From Paenibacillus hamazuiensis (GTDB taxonomy: Bacteria > Bacillota > Bacilli > Paenibacillales > NBRC-103111): a stretch of DNA of 64,000 nt. A program made the position numbers and the translations under genes. How positions within the stretch are numbered: the first letter of the stretch is position 1; each line of letters starts with the position of its first letter. The notes under the pieces were generated by a model. The model saw only the letters and a program-made list of their open reading frames with translations. It was not told the DNA's origin and made no database searches. Shown one piece after another: positions 55,272 through 63,895 of the stretch. The DNA lies in contig NZ_JALRMO010000001.1 in NCBI RefSeq assembly GCF_023276405.1, forward strand, positions 930,001 through 994,000, written 5' to 3'.

Positions 55272-56030
55272 TTATTTTCCTGCGAGGCTTTCCCGGTAAG
55301 TTCCTTCGGCGATGGTGACAAACTCCGCCAATATGGTGCTGAGTCCGGCGGGATTGCTGATCATCGGCAAGTGCCCGGTATTCAGGTCCCGTATGACATG
55401 TGGGGAAAAGTTCGCAATCATTTTATTTTGCATGGGCGGATGAAGCTCTTTATCCCCGGTCAGCCTGACATACAACTTCGGGATATCCGGAACATGCGAT
55501 TCTACAGGGTCCGTATACACACGGACGGCTTCGGGAACGAATCCCCGTACGATCTCTTCCGCTTCCTCCGGCGTGAGGCCGCTGCATAACCCGGAACGGA
55601 TCGCGGAATCGGGAGGTCTTGTCCCGACTTTCCTCAGGACAGCGGACAGAAGGAGTCTTTTGGGAAAAGGCATAGCGGATAGAAAAGAACCGCCGTCCTT
55701 CGGAATGATCGCCCCGACAGCGGCAATTCCTGCAAGTCGTCCGCGCAGCTCGGGAGCAAGCCGTAGTGCAAACAGTCCCCCGAGAGAGTGAGCTACGAGA
55801 ATAAACCTCGGAATTTCCCATTCGTCCGCCTGCTTTTTCAGGTGTGCCGCGTAATCCGCCAATGAAAGCTCTTTTCTTGCATCTGCGCTGCCCTCCCTGT
55901 AAGGAAATTCGACCACCTTGCAGGGGGAGTTCAGCCGGTCCGTTACTTTGCCCCAAATCCGGCTGTCCAGTCCCGCTCCGTTAATAAATAAGAAACCTGT
56001 TTGTTCAGGCGTATGTTCTTTCATACTCAT
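55272..56030 (-). CDS. Alpha/beta-fold hydrolase
   Basis: The ATG at 56030 is 6 nt after GGAGG; an upstream frame is open to 56072. About 252 residues. The nucleophile elbow is VAHSLGG with the catalytic Ser, and the oxyanion strand FLFINGAGLDSRIWGKV near the start; an Asp and a His are expected later (NTGHLPMISNP holds the probable His). Small esterase or thioesterase. Divergent from the WYL regulator, with a shared palindrome between them. Confidence 0.88.
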   Translation of the reverse strand: MSMKEHTPEQTGFLFINGAGLDSRIWGKVTDRLNSPCKVVEFPYREGSADARKELSLADYAAHLKKQADEWEIPRFILVAHSLGGLFALRLAPELRGRLAGIAAVGAIIPKDGGSFLSAMPFPKRLLLSAVLRKVGTRPPDSAIRSGLCSGLTPEEAEEIVRGFVPEAVRVYTDPVESHVPDIPKLYVRLTGDKELHPPMQNKMIANFSPHVIRDLNTGHLPMISNPAGLSTILAEFVTIAEGTYRESLAGK

Positions 56031-56076
56031 CCGTTTCCTCCATACCTGTTCATTTGCTTGCAAAATGATCATATCA

Positions 56077-56107
56077 TTAAAATGTGACAGTTTTCGTCAC
56101 ATTTTAA
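56077..56107. promoter_or_regulatory. Perfect 12-bp palindromic operator between divergent genes
   Basis: TTAAAATGTGAC (56077-56088) and GTCACATTTTAA (56096-56107) are exact inverse complements, separated by AGTTTTC. It lies between the hydrolase gene (ends its start at 56030) and the WYL regulator start at 56125. A dimeric HTH regulator should bind here; the WYL regulator gene beside it is the best candidate (inferred). Confidence 0.8.
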
Positions 56108-56124
56108 TGGTAAAATTAAAAAAA

Positions 56125-57090
56125 ATGCTAGCGAAATGGGGCCGCAGATTGCAGAAGTCACAGCGACTAATCCAGATGATCATGAAGATCAATGCCAAAA
56201 AATCGTTTACCGTCAAAGAGTTGGCGGACGAATTCGGGTTATCCAGCCGAACGATTTTAAGAGATTTACAAGAACTAAGCGAGCTCGGTATCCCCGTTTA
56301 CTCGATTCAGGGAAGAGGGGGCGGTTACAAGCTGCTGCAGGAACGGCTGCTTCCGCCGATCAGCTTCACCGAAGGCGAAGCTATTGCGATGTTTTTTGCG
56401 TGCCAATCCCTGGAGTATTTCAGTTCATTGCCGTTTGCCGAGGGGGCCGATTCGGCGCTCCACAAGTTTTATCATTACTTGCCCGAAGATGTGAAAAGTC
56501 AAATAGACCGCTTAAAAAACAAGGTCATGTTTTGGAGTCCATACCGCTGGATGTCGCCCGGGGTTTTGCAAACCCTGCTTCAAGCTGTCATGACCCGCCG
56601 TGCAGTCGCCATAAAATATAAATCCGGGAGCGGAGTATCGGAACGGAACATTCAGCCGATCGGTCTGTATGCAAGCTCAGGCTACTGGTACTGCCCGGCG
56701 TATTGCTTCCTTCGGGAAGACATCAGGCAGTTCAGGGCTGACCGGATTCTCTCCGCGGAACTGAACGAGTCGATCCCTTGCCGGGAAGATATAAACCGGA
56801 TGAACTTAACGGATAAGCCTGCGAAAGGCCATCTGGAACAGACGACATTGGAGCTCGAGATGACGAAAAAAGGAGTTTGGCAGCTCGAATCCAATCCCCG
56901 GTTTGCACCTTTTATCAGGCGAAATGAGGATGGCAGCGGAACGGCGGCCGTTCGGATTACAGCGGAAGATGTGAAATTTTACGCAGACCTGGTATGGCAG
57001 ATGGGGAAGGAAGTCAAAATACGCGGGCCTGAGGAAGCGATTGCGTACATGAAGGAAAAAGCGGAATCGGTGCGGCAGTTATATTTATAA
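56125..57090 (+). CDS. YafY-type (HTH-11 plus WYL) transcriptional regulator
   Basis: Start taken as ATG 56125 (MLAKWGRRLQKSQRL); an earlier in-frame ATG at 56107 overlaps the palindrome. No clear ribosome site before either, so it may be leaderless or weakly expressed. About 321 residues: HTH with SFTVKELADEFGLSSRTILR at about 27-46, then a WYL ligand-sensing domain (YKSGSGVSERNIQPIGLYAS, then YWYCPAYCF and RQFRADRI) and WCX end. These repressors usually act on a divergent neighbour, here the alpha/beta hydrolase. Confidence 0.9.
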   Translation: MLAKWGRRLQKSQRLIQMIMKINAKKSFTVKELADEFGLSSRTILRDLQELSELGIPVYSIQGRGGGYKLLQERLLPPISFTEGEAIAMFFACQSLEYFSSLPFAEGADSALHKFYHYLPEDVKSQIDRLKNKVMFWSPYRWMSPGVLQTLLQAVMTRRAVAIKYKSGSGVSERNIQPIGLYASSGYWYCPAYCFLREDIRQFRADRILSAELNESIPCREDINRMNLTDKPAKGHLEQTTLELEMTKKGVWQLESNPRFAPFIRRNEDGSGTAAVRITAEDVKFYADLVWQMGKEVKIRGPEEAIAYMKEKAESVRQLYL

Positions 57091-57199
57091 ACGTCGGACT
57101 CGCAGCGTCAAGGATAGTTTCCGTAAAACAAAACTCGGCCGGGCGTCCGCTTAAATCCCGTTCTATAATATAAGGAAAACGAAATAAGGAGCGGGTTCT

Positions 57200-57739
57200 A
57201 TGACGGAGAAAAGTGCCGGAATTATATTGGTCACCGGAATTATGGCCAGCGGAAAATCGACCGTGGCGCAGCTGCTTGCCCAGCGGTTTGCGAAATCCGT
57301 GCATGTGCGGGGAGATATTTTCCGAAAAATGATCGTAAATCACCGCAAGGAGGTGGAGCCAACCGCCGGGGACGAGGAGCTGGAGCAGCTAAGGCTGCGG
57401 TACCGGCTCGCAGCGCATTGCGCGGACGCTTACTTTCGCGCGGGATTTACCGTAATCGTTCAGGATGTGGTCATCGGTCCGATGCTGGGCGAATTCGTCT
57501 CTTTCGTGCAAAGCCGCCCATTCCGGGTTGTAGTTCTTTGCCCGAACACGGATGCCGTCACACGGAGGGAAGCCGGGCGTTCGAAAAAAGGATACGGCGC
57601 CTGGACCGTGGAGCAGTTGGACAATGTGCTGCGAAGCGAAACGCCGCGCGTAGGCGTATGGCTCGATTCCTCCGAACAAACCCCCGACGAAACCGTAAAC
57701 GACATTTTGAAAAAATGGGACGAAGCGCTGCTCTCGTAA
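57200..57739 (+). CDS. P-loop kinase/phosphotransferase-like protein
   Basis: 179 residues. Walker A is GIMASGKST (13-21), followed by a zone like chloramphenicol-phosphotransferase and AAA_33 proteins (VHVRGDIFRKMIVNHRKEVE, then FTVIVQDVVIGPMLGEFVSF). The RREAGRSKKGYGAW stretch is a lid-like region with phosphate-handling Arg residues. It may phosphorylate a small molecule or nucleoside; substrate unknown. A perfect -10 box TATAAT lies at 57164-57169, and a terminator follows. Confidence 0.85.
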   Translation: MTEKSAGIILVTGIMASGKSTVAQLLAQRFAKSVHVRGDIFRKMIVNHRKEVEPTAGDEELEQLRLRYRLAAHCADAYFRAGFTVIVQDVVIGPMLGEFVSFVQSRPFRVVVLCPNTDAVTRREAGRSKKGYGAWTVEQLDNVLRSETPRVGVWLDSSEQTPDETVNDILKKWDEALLS

Positions 57740-57794
57740 CGTGAAAACGATAAAAATGCGCCGGCAAACCCGATGGAAGCCGACCGGCGAACCG

Positions 57795-57824
57795 CCTCAA
57801 GTCACTGCGACTTGAGGTTTTTTT
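57795..57824 (+). terminator. Terminator after the P-loop kinase gene
   Basis: CCTCAAGTC (57795-57803) pairs with GACTTGAGG (57809-57817) around ACTGC, followed by seven T. Strong intrinsic terminator. Confidence 0.94.
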
Positions 57825-58002
57825 GCCGTTTGGGAAATTAAGCGGCAGCTAATTGTTTTGGGGGATTTGTTCTTTGGACAAAAAGGATTTTCGGCAGACG
57901 TGCCCGGTCCGCCACGCCCTGACGGAGCTTCCATATGCAGGCAAGTTTTTGCCAAGGAGGGAATATACATCTATAAATAATTTTTCCGAGGAGGGATTCC
58001 GC

Positions 58003-59262
58003 TTGAAGCGATCGGCTTTGATTACCGCGCTCGCGCTCATTGTCGTCTTGTCCGGCTGCGGGTTATGGCAGCGTCCGCCATCATCCGGCGACAAAAAGAT
58101 AACGCTTACATTGTGGTATTGGAACCGTTCGATCGACGATGAGCTTTTGAAGCAGGTGGATCAGCAGTTCCCGAACATTCATTTGAACTACCAGAAAATT
58201 GGAGGCGATTTCAAGGCGAAGTTAATGACGACCTTGGCCGCCCGTTCCGGGGGTCCCGACATCGTCGGCTTGAACGATTGGGTATCGGCTCTGTTTCCGG
58301 ACAAGACCCGTTTCGTGAATTTGTACGACCTGGGAGCGAAGGAGGTTCAAAGCAAATACCTGGAATGGAAATGGAAGCAGGGCGTCACTCCGGACGGCAC
58401 GATGATCGCTTTTCCGATGGATACCGGCCCGACGGCGCTGTTTTACCGCGAGGATTTGTTCCGTCAAGCCGGGCTCCCTACGGATCCGGCCGAGGTGAAC
58501 AAGCAGCTGCGCACGTGGGATGCCTATTTCGAGGCGGGAAAAAAGCTGAAGCAAGCGCTCGGCGGCAAAGTATCGATGACCGACAATGTGAAAGATCTAT
58601 ACGGGCAGGTGCTTGCCCAGGGCAAGGATTTGTACTTCACTCCCGACGGCCAGTTTATCGGGGAGCGTTCGGAACAGGTCCAGAAGGCGTGGGCAGCGGC
58701 CGCCAAGGCGTATAAAGACGGGGTCGTCGCGAATGTCGATCGCTGGACGCCGGAATGGAATGCCGCCATGAACAAAGGGGATATCGCATCGTTCGTCGGC
58801 GCGGTGTGGATGAAGAAGGTGCTGAAGGATGCGGCTCCGGATACGTCCGGCAAGTGGCGGGTGGCCAGGGCGCCGGGAGGGGACGGAAACAACGGCGGCT
58901 CGTTTCTCGCGATCATGAAAACGAGTCAGCACCCCAAGGAGGCGTTCGAGGTCATCAAATGGCTGCAAAGCGAATCGAACCAGCTCCGCGCTTTCCAGGA
59001 TCTCGATTTGTTCCCGTCGGCGCCGGGCGCTTTCAGCGATCCGAAAATGAACAGCGAGGAACCGTTTTTCGGCGGACAAAAAACAGGTGCGATTTTCGCC
59101 GAATCCGCCAAAAACGTGCAGGTCGCCTATTTCGGAGAAAAGTTTACGCTGGTCGACGGCATCATGAAGCAGGAGATGGACAAAGTAGCCAAACAGAACA
59201 AATCGCCTGACGCCGCCTGGCAGGATGCGATGAAGCAGATTCAAAGGGAACTCAAACGATAA
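58003..59262 (+). CDS. Sugar ABC transporter solute-binding lipoprotein
   Basis: TTG start at 58003, about 7 nt after GAGGAGGG; the frame is open to 57853 but upstream codons lack a site. About 419 residues. Lipobox LSGC with Cys19, then a family-1 binding protein (LTLWYWNRSIDDELLKQVDQ, GPDIVGLNDWVSALFPDKTR, AFPMDTGPTALFYREDLFRQ). It serves the two permeases that follow. No enzyme or ATPase gene is attached. Confidence 0.95.
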   Translation: MKRSALITALALIVVLSGCGLWQRPPSSGDKKITLTLWYWNRSIDDELLKQVDQQFPNIHLNYQKIGGDFKAKLMTTLAARSGGPDIVGLNDWVSALFPDKTRFVNLYDLGAKEVQSKYLEWKWKQGVTPDGTMIAFPMDTGPTALFYREDLFRQAGLPTDPAEVNKQLRTWDAYFEAGKKLKQALGGKVSMTDNVKDLYGQVLAQGKDLYFTPDGQFIGERSEQVQKAWAAAAKAYKDGVVANVDRWTPEWNAAMNKGDIASFVGAVWMKKVLKDAAPDTSGKWRVARAPGGDGNNGGSFLAIMKTSQHPKEAFEVIKWLQSESNQLRAFQDLDLFPSAPGAFSDPKMNSEEPFFGGQKTGAIFAESAKNVQVAYFGEKFTLVDGIMKQEMDKVAKQNKSPDAAWQDAMKQIQRELKR

Positions 59263-59280
59263 ACGAGGAGGTGCGCCAAG

Positions 59281-60234
59281 ATGCAACCATCAGCAGCAGC
59301 CCCGGATTCCCGCACGGCCGCCGGACGACCCCATGCCGGGAAATGGCGGGAGATATGGAAGCACCGCGCAGTGTACGCTGCCATATCGCCGTTTTACTTG
59401 CTTTTTGCCGTATTCGGCGTTTTCCCGATCCTGTTTTCCTTGTACCTCTCCTTCCAGAAGTGGGACGGCATCGGCGAGATGAAGTTTAATGGGCTTAATA
59501 ACTTTCATTACATGCTGACGGAGCGTTTGTTCTGGAAATCGGTGGGCAATACGTTTTTGATCTGGATTTATTCGACGATCCCGATGCTGATCTTCGCGCT
59601 TGTGATCGCCTTTCTGCTCAATTCGGCCTTCGTCCGCTTCCGCGGAGCCTACCGGATCGCCTATTTTCTGCCGAATGTCACATCGATAGTGGCGGTGGCG
59701 ATTATTTTCAGCACGCTGTTTGCAAACAAATACGGCTTGCTCAACTTCGTGCTCACTTCGTTCGGCCTCTCGCCCGTACAATGGCTCAACAACGCCTTCG
59801 GCATTCATCTGGCGATCGCGTCGATGGTCATCTGGCGTTGGACCGGATACAACGCGATTATTTATTTGGCCGGGCTGCAAAGCATCCCGACCCATCTGTA
59901 CGAGGCCGCGCGGATCGACGGGGCGAGCACGGCGCAAATTTTTTTCCGGATCACGATTCCGCTGCTGCGGCCGGTCATTTTGTTTACGGTGATCACGTCG
60001 ACGATCGGCGGCATGCAGCTGTTTACGGAGCCGCAGGTGCTCGTCGGCAACGACGGAGGCGTCGGCAACAACGGGATGACCATCGTGCTTTATTTGTACC
60101 GGGAAGCGTTCGTGCGCAACTATTTCGGGTATGCGTCGGCGGTCGGGTGGGGGATGTTCGTCATCATCGTGCTGTTCTCGGCCGTCAACTGGATGCTGAC
60201 CAAAGAAAAAGAAAACGTTTCAACGGGGAGGTGA
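59281..60234 (+). CDS. Sugar ABC transporter permease, MalF/UgpA type
   Basis: 317 residues after GAGGAGGTG. Cytoplasmic N-terminal ~30 residues, about six membrane helices, and an EAA loop near 205-225 (HLYEAARIDGASTAQIFFRI). Binding partner of the receptor upstream and of the permease at 60244. Confidence 0.95.
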   Translation: MQPSAAAPDSRTAAGRPHAGKWREIWKHRAVYAAISPFYLLFAVFGVFPILFSLYLSFQKWDGIGEMKFNGLNNFHYMLTERLFWKSVGNTFLIWIYSTIPMLIFALVIAFLLNSAFVRFRGAYRIAYFLPNVTSIVAVAIIFSTLFANKYGLLNFVLTSFGLSPVQWLNNAFGIHLAIASMVIWRWTGYNAIIYLAGLQSIPTHLYEAARIDGASTAQIFFRITIPLLRPVILFTVITSTIGGMQLFTEPQVLVGNDGGVGNNGMTIVLYLYREAFVRNYFGYASAVGWGMFVIIVLFSAVNWMLTKEKENVSTGR

Positions 60235-60243
60235 ACATAGCCG

Positions 60244-61074
60244 ATGACAAGCCGTTCGATATGGAACAAATTTGTACTGCACCTTCTGCTTGTGGCCGGA
60301 GTCATTTTGTCCGTGTTCCCGTTTTATTGGCTGGCCGTCATGTCCACCAGCACAACCAGCGATCTGTATAAATTTCCGCCGAAAATCTGGTTCGGCACCC
60401 ATCTGATCGACAACATCCAGCGGCTCATGCAAAACATCGACTTTTTCCAGGCGCTGACCAATACGTTGTTCGTCGCCGTCGTCACCTCGGTGCTCGTCTT
60501 GTTTTTCGACTCACTTGCGGGATTTGCTTTCGCCAAATACGAATTTCCGGGGAAAAAGTGGCTGTTCCTCGCATTGCTCGCCACGATGATGGTGCCGGGC
60601 CAGCTGTCGCTCGTCCCTTCGTTTGTCATCATGGCGAATTTCGGATGGGTGGGCTCGTACAAAGCGCTGATCGTCCCCGGAATGGCCAACGCCTTCGGCA
60701 TCTTTTGGATACGCCAGTACGCGCAGGGGGCCATCGCGGATGAGCTGCTCAGCGCGGGGCGGATCGACGGCTGCAGCTTCTTCCGGCTGTACTGGAACGT
60801 GGCGCTGCCGATCCTGCGCCCGGCGCTGGCGTTTCTCGGCGCCTTCACGTTTATTCACGTGTGGAACGACTACTTATGGCCTCTGGTCATTTTGAACGAC
60901 AAATCGAAGTATACTTTGCAGGTCGCACTCTCGCAGCTCAACGGCATTTACAACACCGATTATTCGATGGTGATGGCGGGCACGTTCCTCGTCGTCCTGC
61001 CGCTCATCGTCCTGTTCCTGTTCGTCAGCCGCCAGTTTATTTCCGATATCGCAGCAGGAGCGGTTAAAGATTAA
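60244..61074 (+). CDS. Sugar ABC transporter permease, MalG/UgpE type
   Basis: 276 residues following GGGGAGGTG. About six membrane helices with an EAA-like loop near 165-183 (ADELLSAGRIDGCSFFRLYW) and the end ISDIAAGAVKD. Last gene of the third sugar importer; a terminator follows at 61130. Confidence 0.95.
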   Translation: MTSRSIWNKFVLHLLLVAGVILSVFPFYWLAVMSTSTTSDLYKFPPKIWFGTHLIDNIQRLMQNIDFFQALTNTLFVAVVTSVLVLFFDSLAGFAFAKYEFPGKKWLFLALLATMMVPGQLSLVPSFVIMANFGWVGSYKALIVPGMANAFGIFWIRQYAQGAIADELLSAGRIDGCSFFRLYWNVALPILRPALAFLGAFTFIHVWNDYLWPLVILNDKSKYTLQVALSQLNGIYNTDYSMVMAGTFLVVLPLIVLFLFVSRQFISDIAAGAVKD

Positions 61075-61129
61075 ACGTACGGTTTTACTCACGTGATCGT
61101 GCAGCAATAGAAAAGCTGGCGAATTTCCC

Positions 61130-61171
61130 AAAAGGACGCAGCCCAAGCCAAGCCGCGGGGGCGTCCTTTTT
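61130..61171 (+). terminator. Terminator of the third sugar importer
   Basis: AAAAGGACGC and GCGTCCTTTT form a perfect 10-bp stem with a 21-nt loop and T5 at the end. It lies 55 nt past the permease stop. Confidence 0.85.
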
Positions 61172-61230
61172 GTTGCTTGGGTGCAAAAGGACTCATGCTG
61201 CCCGTTGTTTGTAGTAGCTGTACCCCAACT

Positions 61231-61400
61231 GTAGAGCGTGTCCGATATAGGTTTTTGCCTCGGCAAAAACCATATCGGACATACGCGAGTACGAGGCACA
61301 CACCTCCTCCCCCCGGCATCGCGCCTAAAGTAAAGCGTGGCGGGCATAGGATTTGGGCGAGCAGCCCCAAATCCATGCCCGGCAAATGTGAACCAGAGGC
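61231..61400. repeat. Two ~100-bp copies of a hairpin element with covarying stems (gap 61075-61596)
   Basis: Copy 1 has GTAGAGCGTG then GTCCGATAT, GGTTTTTGCC with GGCAAAAACC and ATATCGGAC (61240-61280). Copy 2, about 100 nt on, has GTAAAGCGTG, then GGGCATAGGATTTGGG with CCCAAATCCATGCCC (61342-61380). Both are followed by GAGGCAC and a C-rich tail. The stem bases differ in both arms together, so pairing is preserved while sequence changes. No gene lies in this gap, apart from fake frames. Confidence 0.65.
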
Positions 61401-61446
61401 ACGCAGCATCTCCCGGCGGGCGGGTCCAGGGCGCTTGGGGCGCCTG

Positions 61447-61516
61447 GGGTCCCCCTTGAAGGGGGATTTAGGGGGTGGGCCCTCGATTTAAGGAGGGAGG
61501 TGGGCCCTCAATTTAA
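61447..61516. repeat. G/C hairpin repeat and short direct repeats before the MATE gene
   Basis: GGGTCCCCCTTGAAGGGGGA then TTTAGGGGG (61447-61475) matches the hairpin at 51998-52033. It continues with two copies of GTGGGCCCTC(G/A)ATTTAA (61475-61491 and about 61500-61516). Non-coding. Confidence 0.55.
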
Positions 61517-61596
61517 AGGAAATACCCCTCATATGTAGAAGTTTTAAGACGGCCTTATTATTATTCCCCACTCCAACATAAAGAAAGGTTCCGGTC

Positions 61597-62970
61597 ATGA
61601 GTTTATTTGTGCGAGAGAAGTCATTTTACAAAACATTTTTTACGCTGACGGTCATCATCGGCTTGCAAAACATCATTTCGTTCGGAGTCAACTTGTCGGA
61701 TAATTTGCTGATCGGCGGTTACAGCGAAGCGGCGCTTTCCGGTGTCGCGATAGCCAATCAGATCCAGTTTGTGCTGCAGATGCTTGTGATGGGCGTCGGC
61801 GAAGGTTTGGTCATCATGGCGTCCAGATACTGGGGGGCCAAGGACATCGGCTCGATCAAGAAGATTTCCAGCATCGGGATGCGGCTGGCGATTTTGGTAG
61901 GGCTCGTCATGTGGGCCGTCGTTTTTTTCTTCACGCAAAGCTGCCTGTCGCTTTTTACCGGCGACGTGAATGTGATTGCCGAGGGGACAAAATTTATACG
62001 GACCATCTGTTTCTCGTATATCTTTTTTTCCATTACCAGCATTCTGCTTGCCGTTCTGCGAAGCGTGGAGACGGTGAAAATCGGCTTTATGTTATCTTCA
62101 AGCACGCTGATTATCAACATATGCCTGAATTATTTGCTCATCTACGGACATTTCGGCTTTCCGAGCCTGGGGGTGCAGGGAGCCGCCGTCGCCACCCTGT
62201 CGGCCAGAATCATCGAGCTGATCATCGTTTGCCTGTACGTAAAGCGTTTCGATCAAAAAATCGGACTTAAGCTGCGCGATTTTTTCAGCATCGAGCGGGG
62301 GCTGTTCAAGCATTATGTGAACGTCGGATCGCCCATACTGATGTCCAACTTCATCTGGGGCATCGCCATGGGGACGCAGACATCGATACTGGGACACATG
62401 GGAGCGGCCGCAATTGCCGCGAACAGCATAGCGACAACGATCTTTCAGATCGTATCGGTCGTCGTTTTCGCCTCGGCCAGCGCGACCACCGTCGTCATCG
62501 GCAAAACGATCGGCGAGGGGCGCGCGGACAAAATCAAATCATACGCCAAAACGCTGCAGATGCTGTACCTTCTCATCGGAATATGCACGGGAGCTCTTCT
62601 TTTTATTACAAAAGACCATGTCCTGGACTTTTATTCCATCTCTGCGGAAGCAAGAGATTTGGCTTTGCAATTTATGACGGTGCTGTCCGTGACGGTGTGC
62701 GGAACCGCCTACCAAATGCCGTGTTTGACGGGAATCGTGCGAAGCGGCGGGGATACGCGTTTTGTTTTGTATAACGATACCATCTTCATGTGGCTCATTG
62801 TCCTGCCCGCTTCGACTTTGTGCGCCTTTGTATTCGACCTGTCGCCTTTCATCACGTTTATTTGCCTCAAGTCGGATCAAATTTTGAAATGCTTCGTTGC
62901 TATTGTCAAAGTGAACCGGTTCAGGTGGATTCGGGCGTTTGATTCCCGCGCAGCTTCGGGAAAATTTTAA
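61597..62970 (+). CDS. MATE-family efflux transporter
   Basis: 457 residues, about twelve membrane helices in two repeated bundles; features include FGVNLSDNLLIGGYSEAALS, GVAIANQIQFVLQ in helix two, and GGDTRFVLYNDTIFMWLIVL near the second half. MATE transporters export drugs or metabolites using Na+ or H+ gradients. Start at ATG with AAAGG about 10 nt away. A single gene. The last ~35 residues are basic and less conserved in feel. Confidence 0.93.
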   Translation: MSLFVREKSFYKTFFTLTVIIGLQNIISFGVNLSDNLLIGGYSEAALSGVAIANQIQFVLQMLVMGVGEGLVIMASRYWGAKDIGSIKKISSIGMRLAILVGLVMWAVVFFFTQSCLSLFTGDVNVIAEGTKFIRTICFSYIFFSITSILLAVLRSVETVKIGFMLSSSTLIINICLNYLLIYGHFGFPSLGVQGAAVATLSARIIELIIVCLYVKRFDQKIGLKLRDFFSIERGLFKHYVNVGSPILMSNFIWGIAMGTQTSILGHMGAAAIAANSIATTIFQIVSVVVFASASATTVVIGKTIGEGRADKIKSYAKTLQMLYLLIGICTGALLFITKDHVLDFYSISAEARDLALQFMTVLSVTVCGTAYQMPCLTGIVRSGGDTRFVLYNDTIFMWLIVLPASTLCAFVFDLSPFITFICLKSDQILKCFVAIVKVNRFRWIRAFDSRAASGKF

Positions 62971-63259
62971 TAAGTGCGATAAAAAACGGTTCGCTGCGTG
63001 TCTTGGATCGTACTTCCGATTGCTCCTCTACCCCATAAAGTGAAGAAAATCCTTCGAAGCTAATTCCGATTACTTTGCGGGGACCCCGGGATTTTAATTG
63101 CAATGTTTTTCAGCGGTGGAAATCCGGTCACAAAGGTGACCGCTAGCGCTTCTCCAGTACGATTCCACCCACTTCGCTTTATTTCACTGCACTGTTTAAA
63201 AGGATTTCCCGCTTCGGGGAAGAACTATTTTGTAATAGGCAAGAAGGGGAGGGATTGGC

Positions 63260-63769
63260 TTGGGGGCAGTAGTGAAAGGCAGGTACACGGCCAAAACGGA
63301 AGGGGATTTCGTCGTATTTTTGATCGGAATGAGGGTGAACCGCATTTGGGCTGTTCATAAATGGTTTCCGGTTTTTCGGGCGATGGGTCCGATGATCCGC
63401 GAGTTATACGCGAACGGAAGTTTGGGATTTCGCGGGACCGAATTCATGGTGGGGTGGCGGAGCGTGCATTTGCTGCAATATTGGGACTCCTACGAACAGC
63501 TCGAGGCTTATGCGAGAGGCGGACAGCATCTGAAGGCTTGGCGCCAATTCAACCGGGCTGTCGGAACGGATGGGAGCGTCGGGATTTATCATGAAACGTA
63601 CAAGATTCGCGCCGGCGAATACGAATGCGTTTACGGCAATATGCCGAGGTTCGGTCTGGCAAAGGTCACGGAGCATGTTCCCGCCGTCGGCCAATATGAA
63701 ACATCGCGGCGCAGAATGGGCGGGATGAACGATCCTGCCGTTCCTACGCCGCCGAATCCCGAATCCTAG
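63260..63769 (+). CDS. DUF4188-domain protein
   Basis: 169 residues, TTG start with GGGAGGG upstream. DUF4188 pattern: GRYTAKTEGDFVVFLIGMRV, NRIWAVHKWFPVFRAMGPMI, then LLQYWDSYEQLEAYARGGQH and FNRAVGTDGSVGIYHETY. The fold is a dimeric alpha/beta barrel, resembling heme-handling monooxygenases or aldoxime dehydratases; catalysis is not shown. Single gene. Confidence 0.85.
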   Translation: MGAVVKGRYTAKTEGDFVVFLIGMRVNRIWAVHKWFPVFRAMGPMIRELYANGSLGFRGTEFMVGWRSVHLLQYWDSYEQLEAYARGGQHLKAWRQFNRAVGTDGSVGIYHETYKIRAGEYECVYGNMPRFGLAKVTEHVPAVGQYETSRRRMGGMNDPAVPTPPNPES

Positions 63770-63895
63770 CACGAAAGAAATCTACCGGAACGGGGCCGAA
63801 GCTGATATAGTAATAGGATAAAGAAAAAGCGATCCGAATGGATTACTTAATCAAATACGAGACTGCATGTATTTGCTGCGGAAAGGAAGATGGCC

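Noticed and set aside
61089-61409. A 106-codon minus-strand frame before the MATE gene.
   Set aside because: It runs through a terminator and the paired hairpins, so its apparent protein text comes from repeated non-coding DNA.
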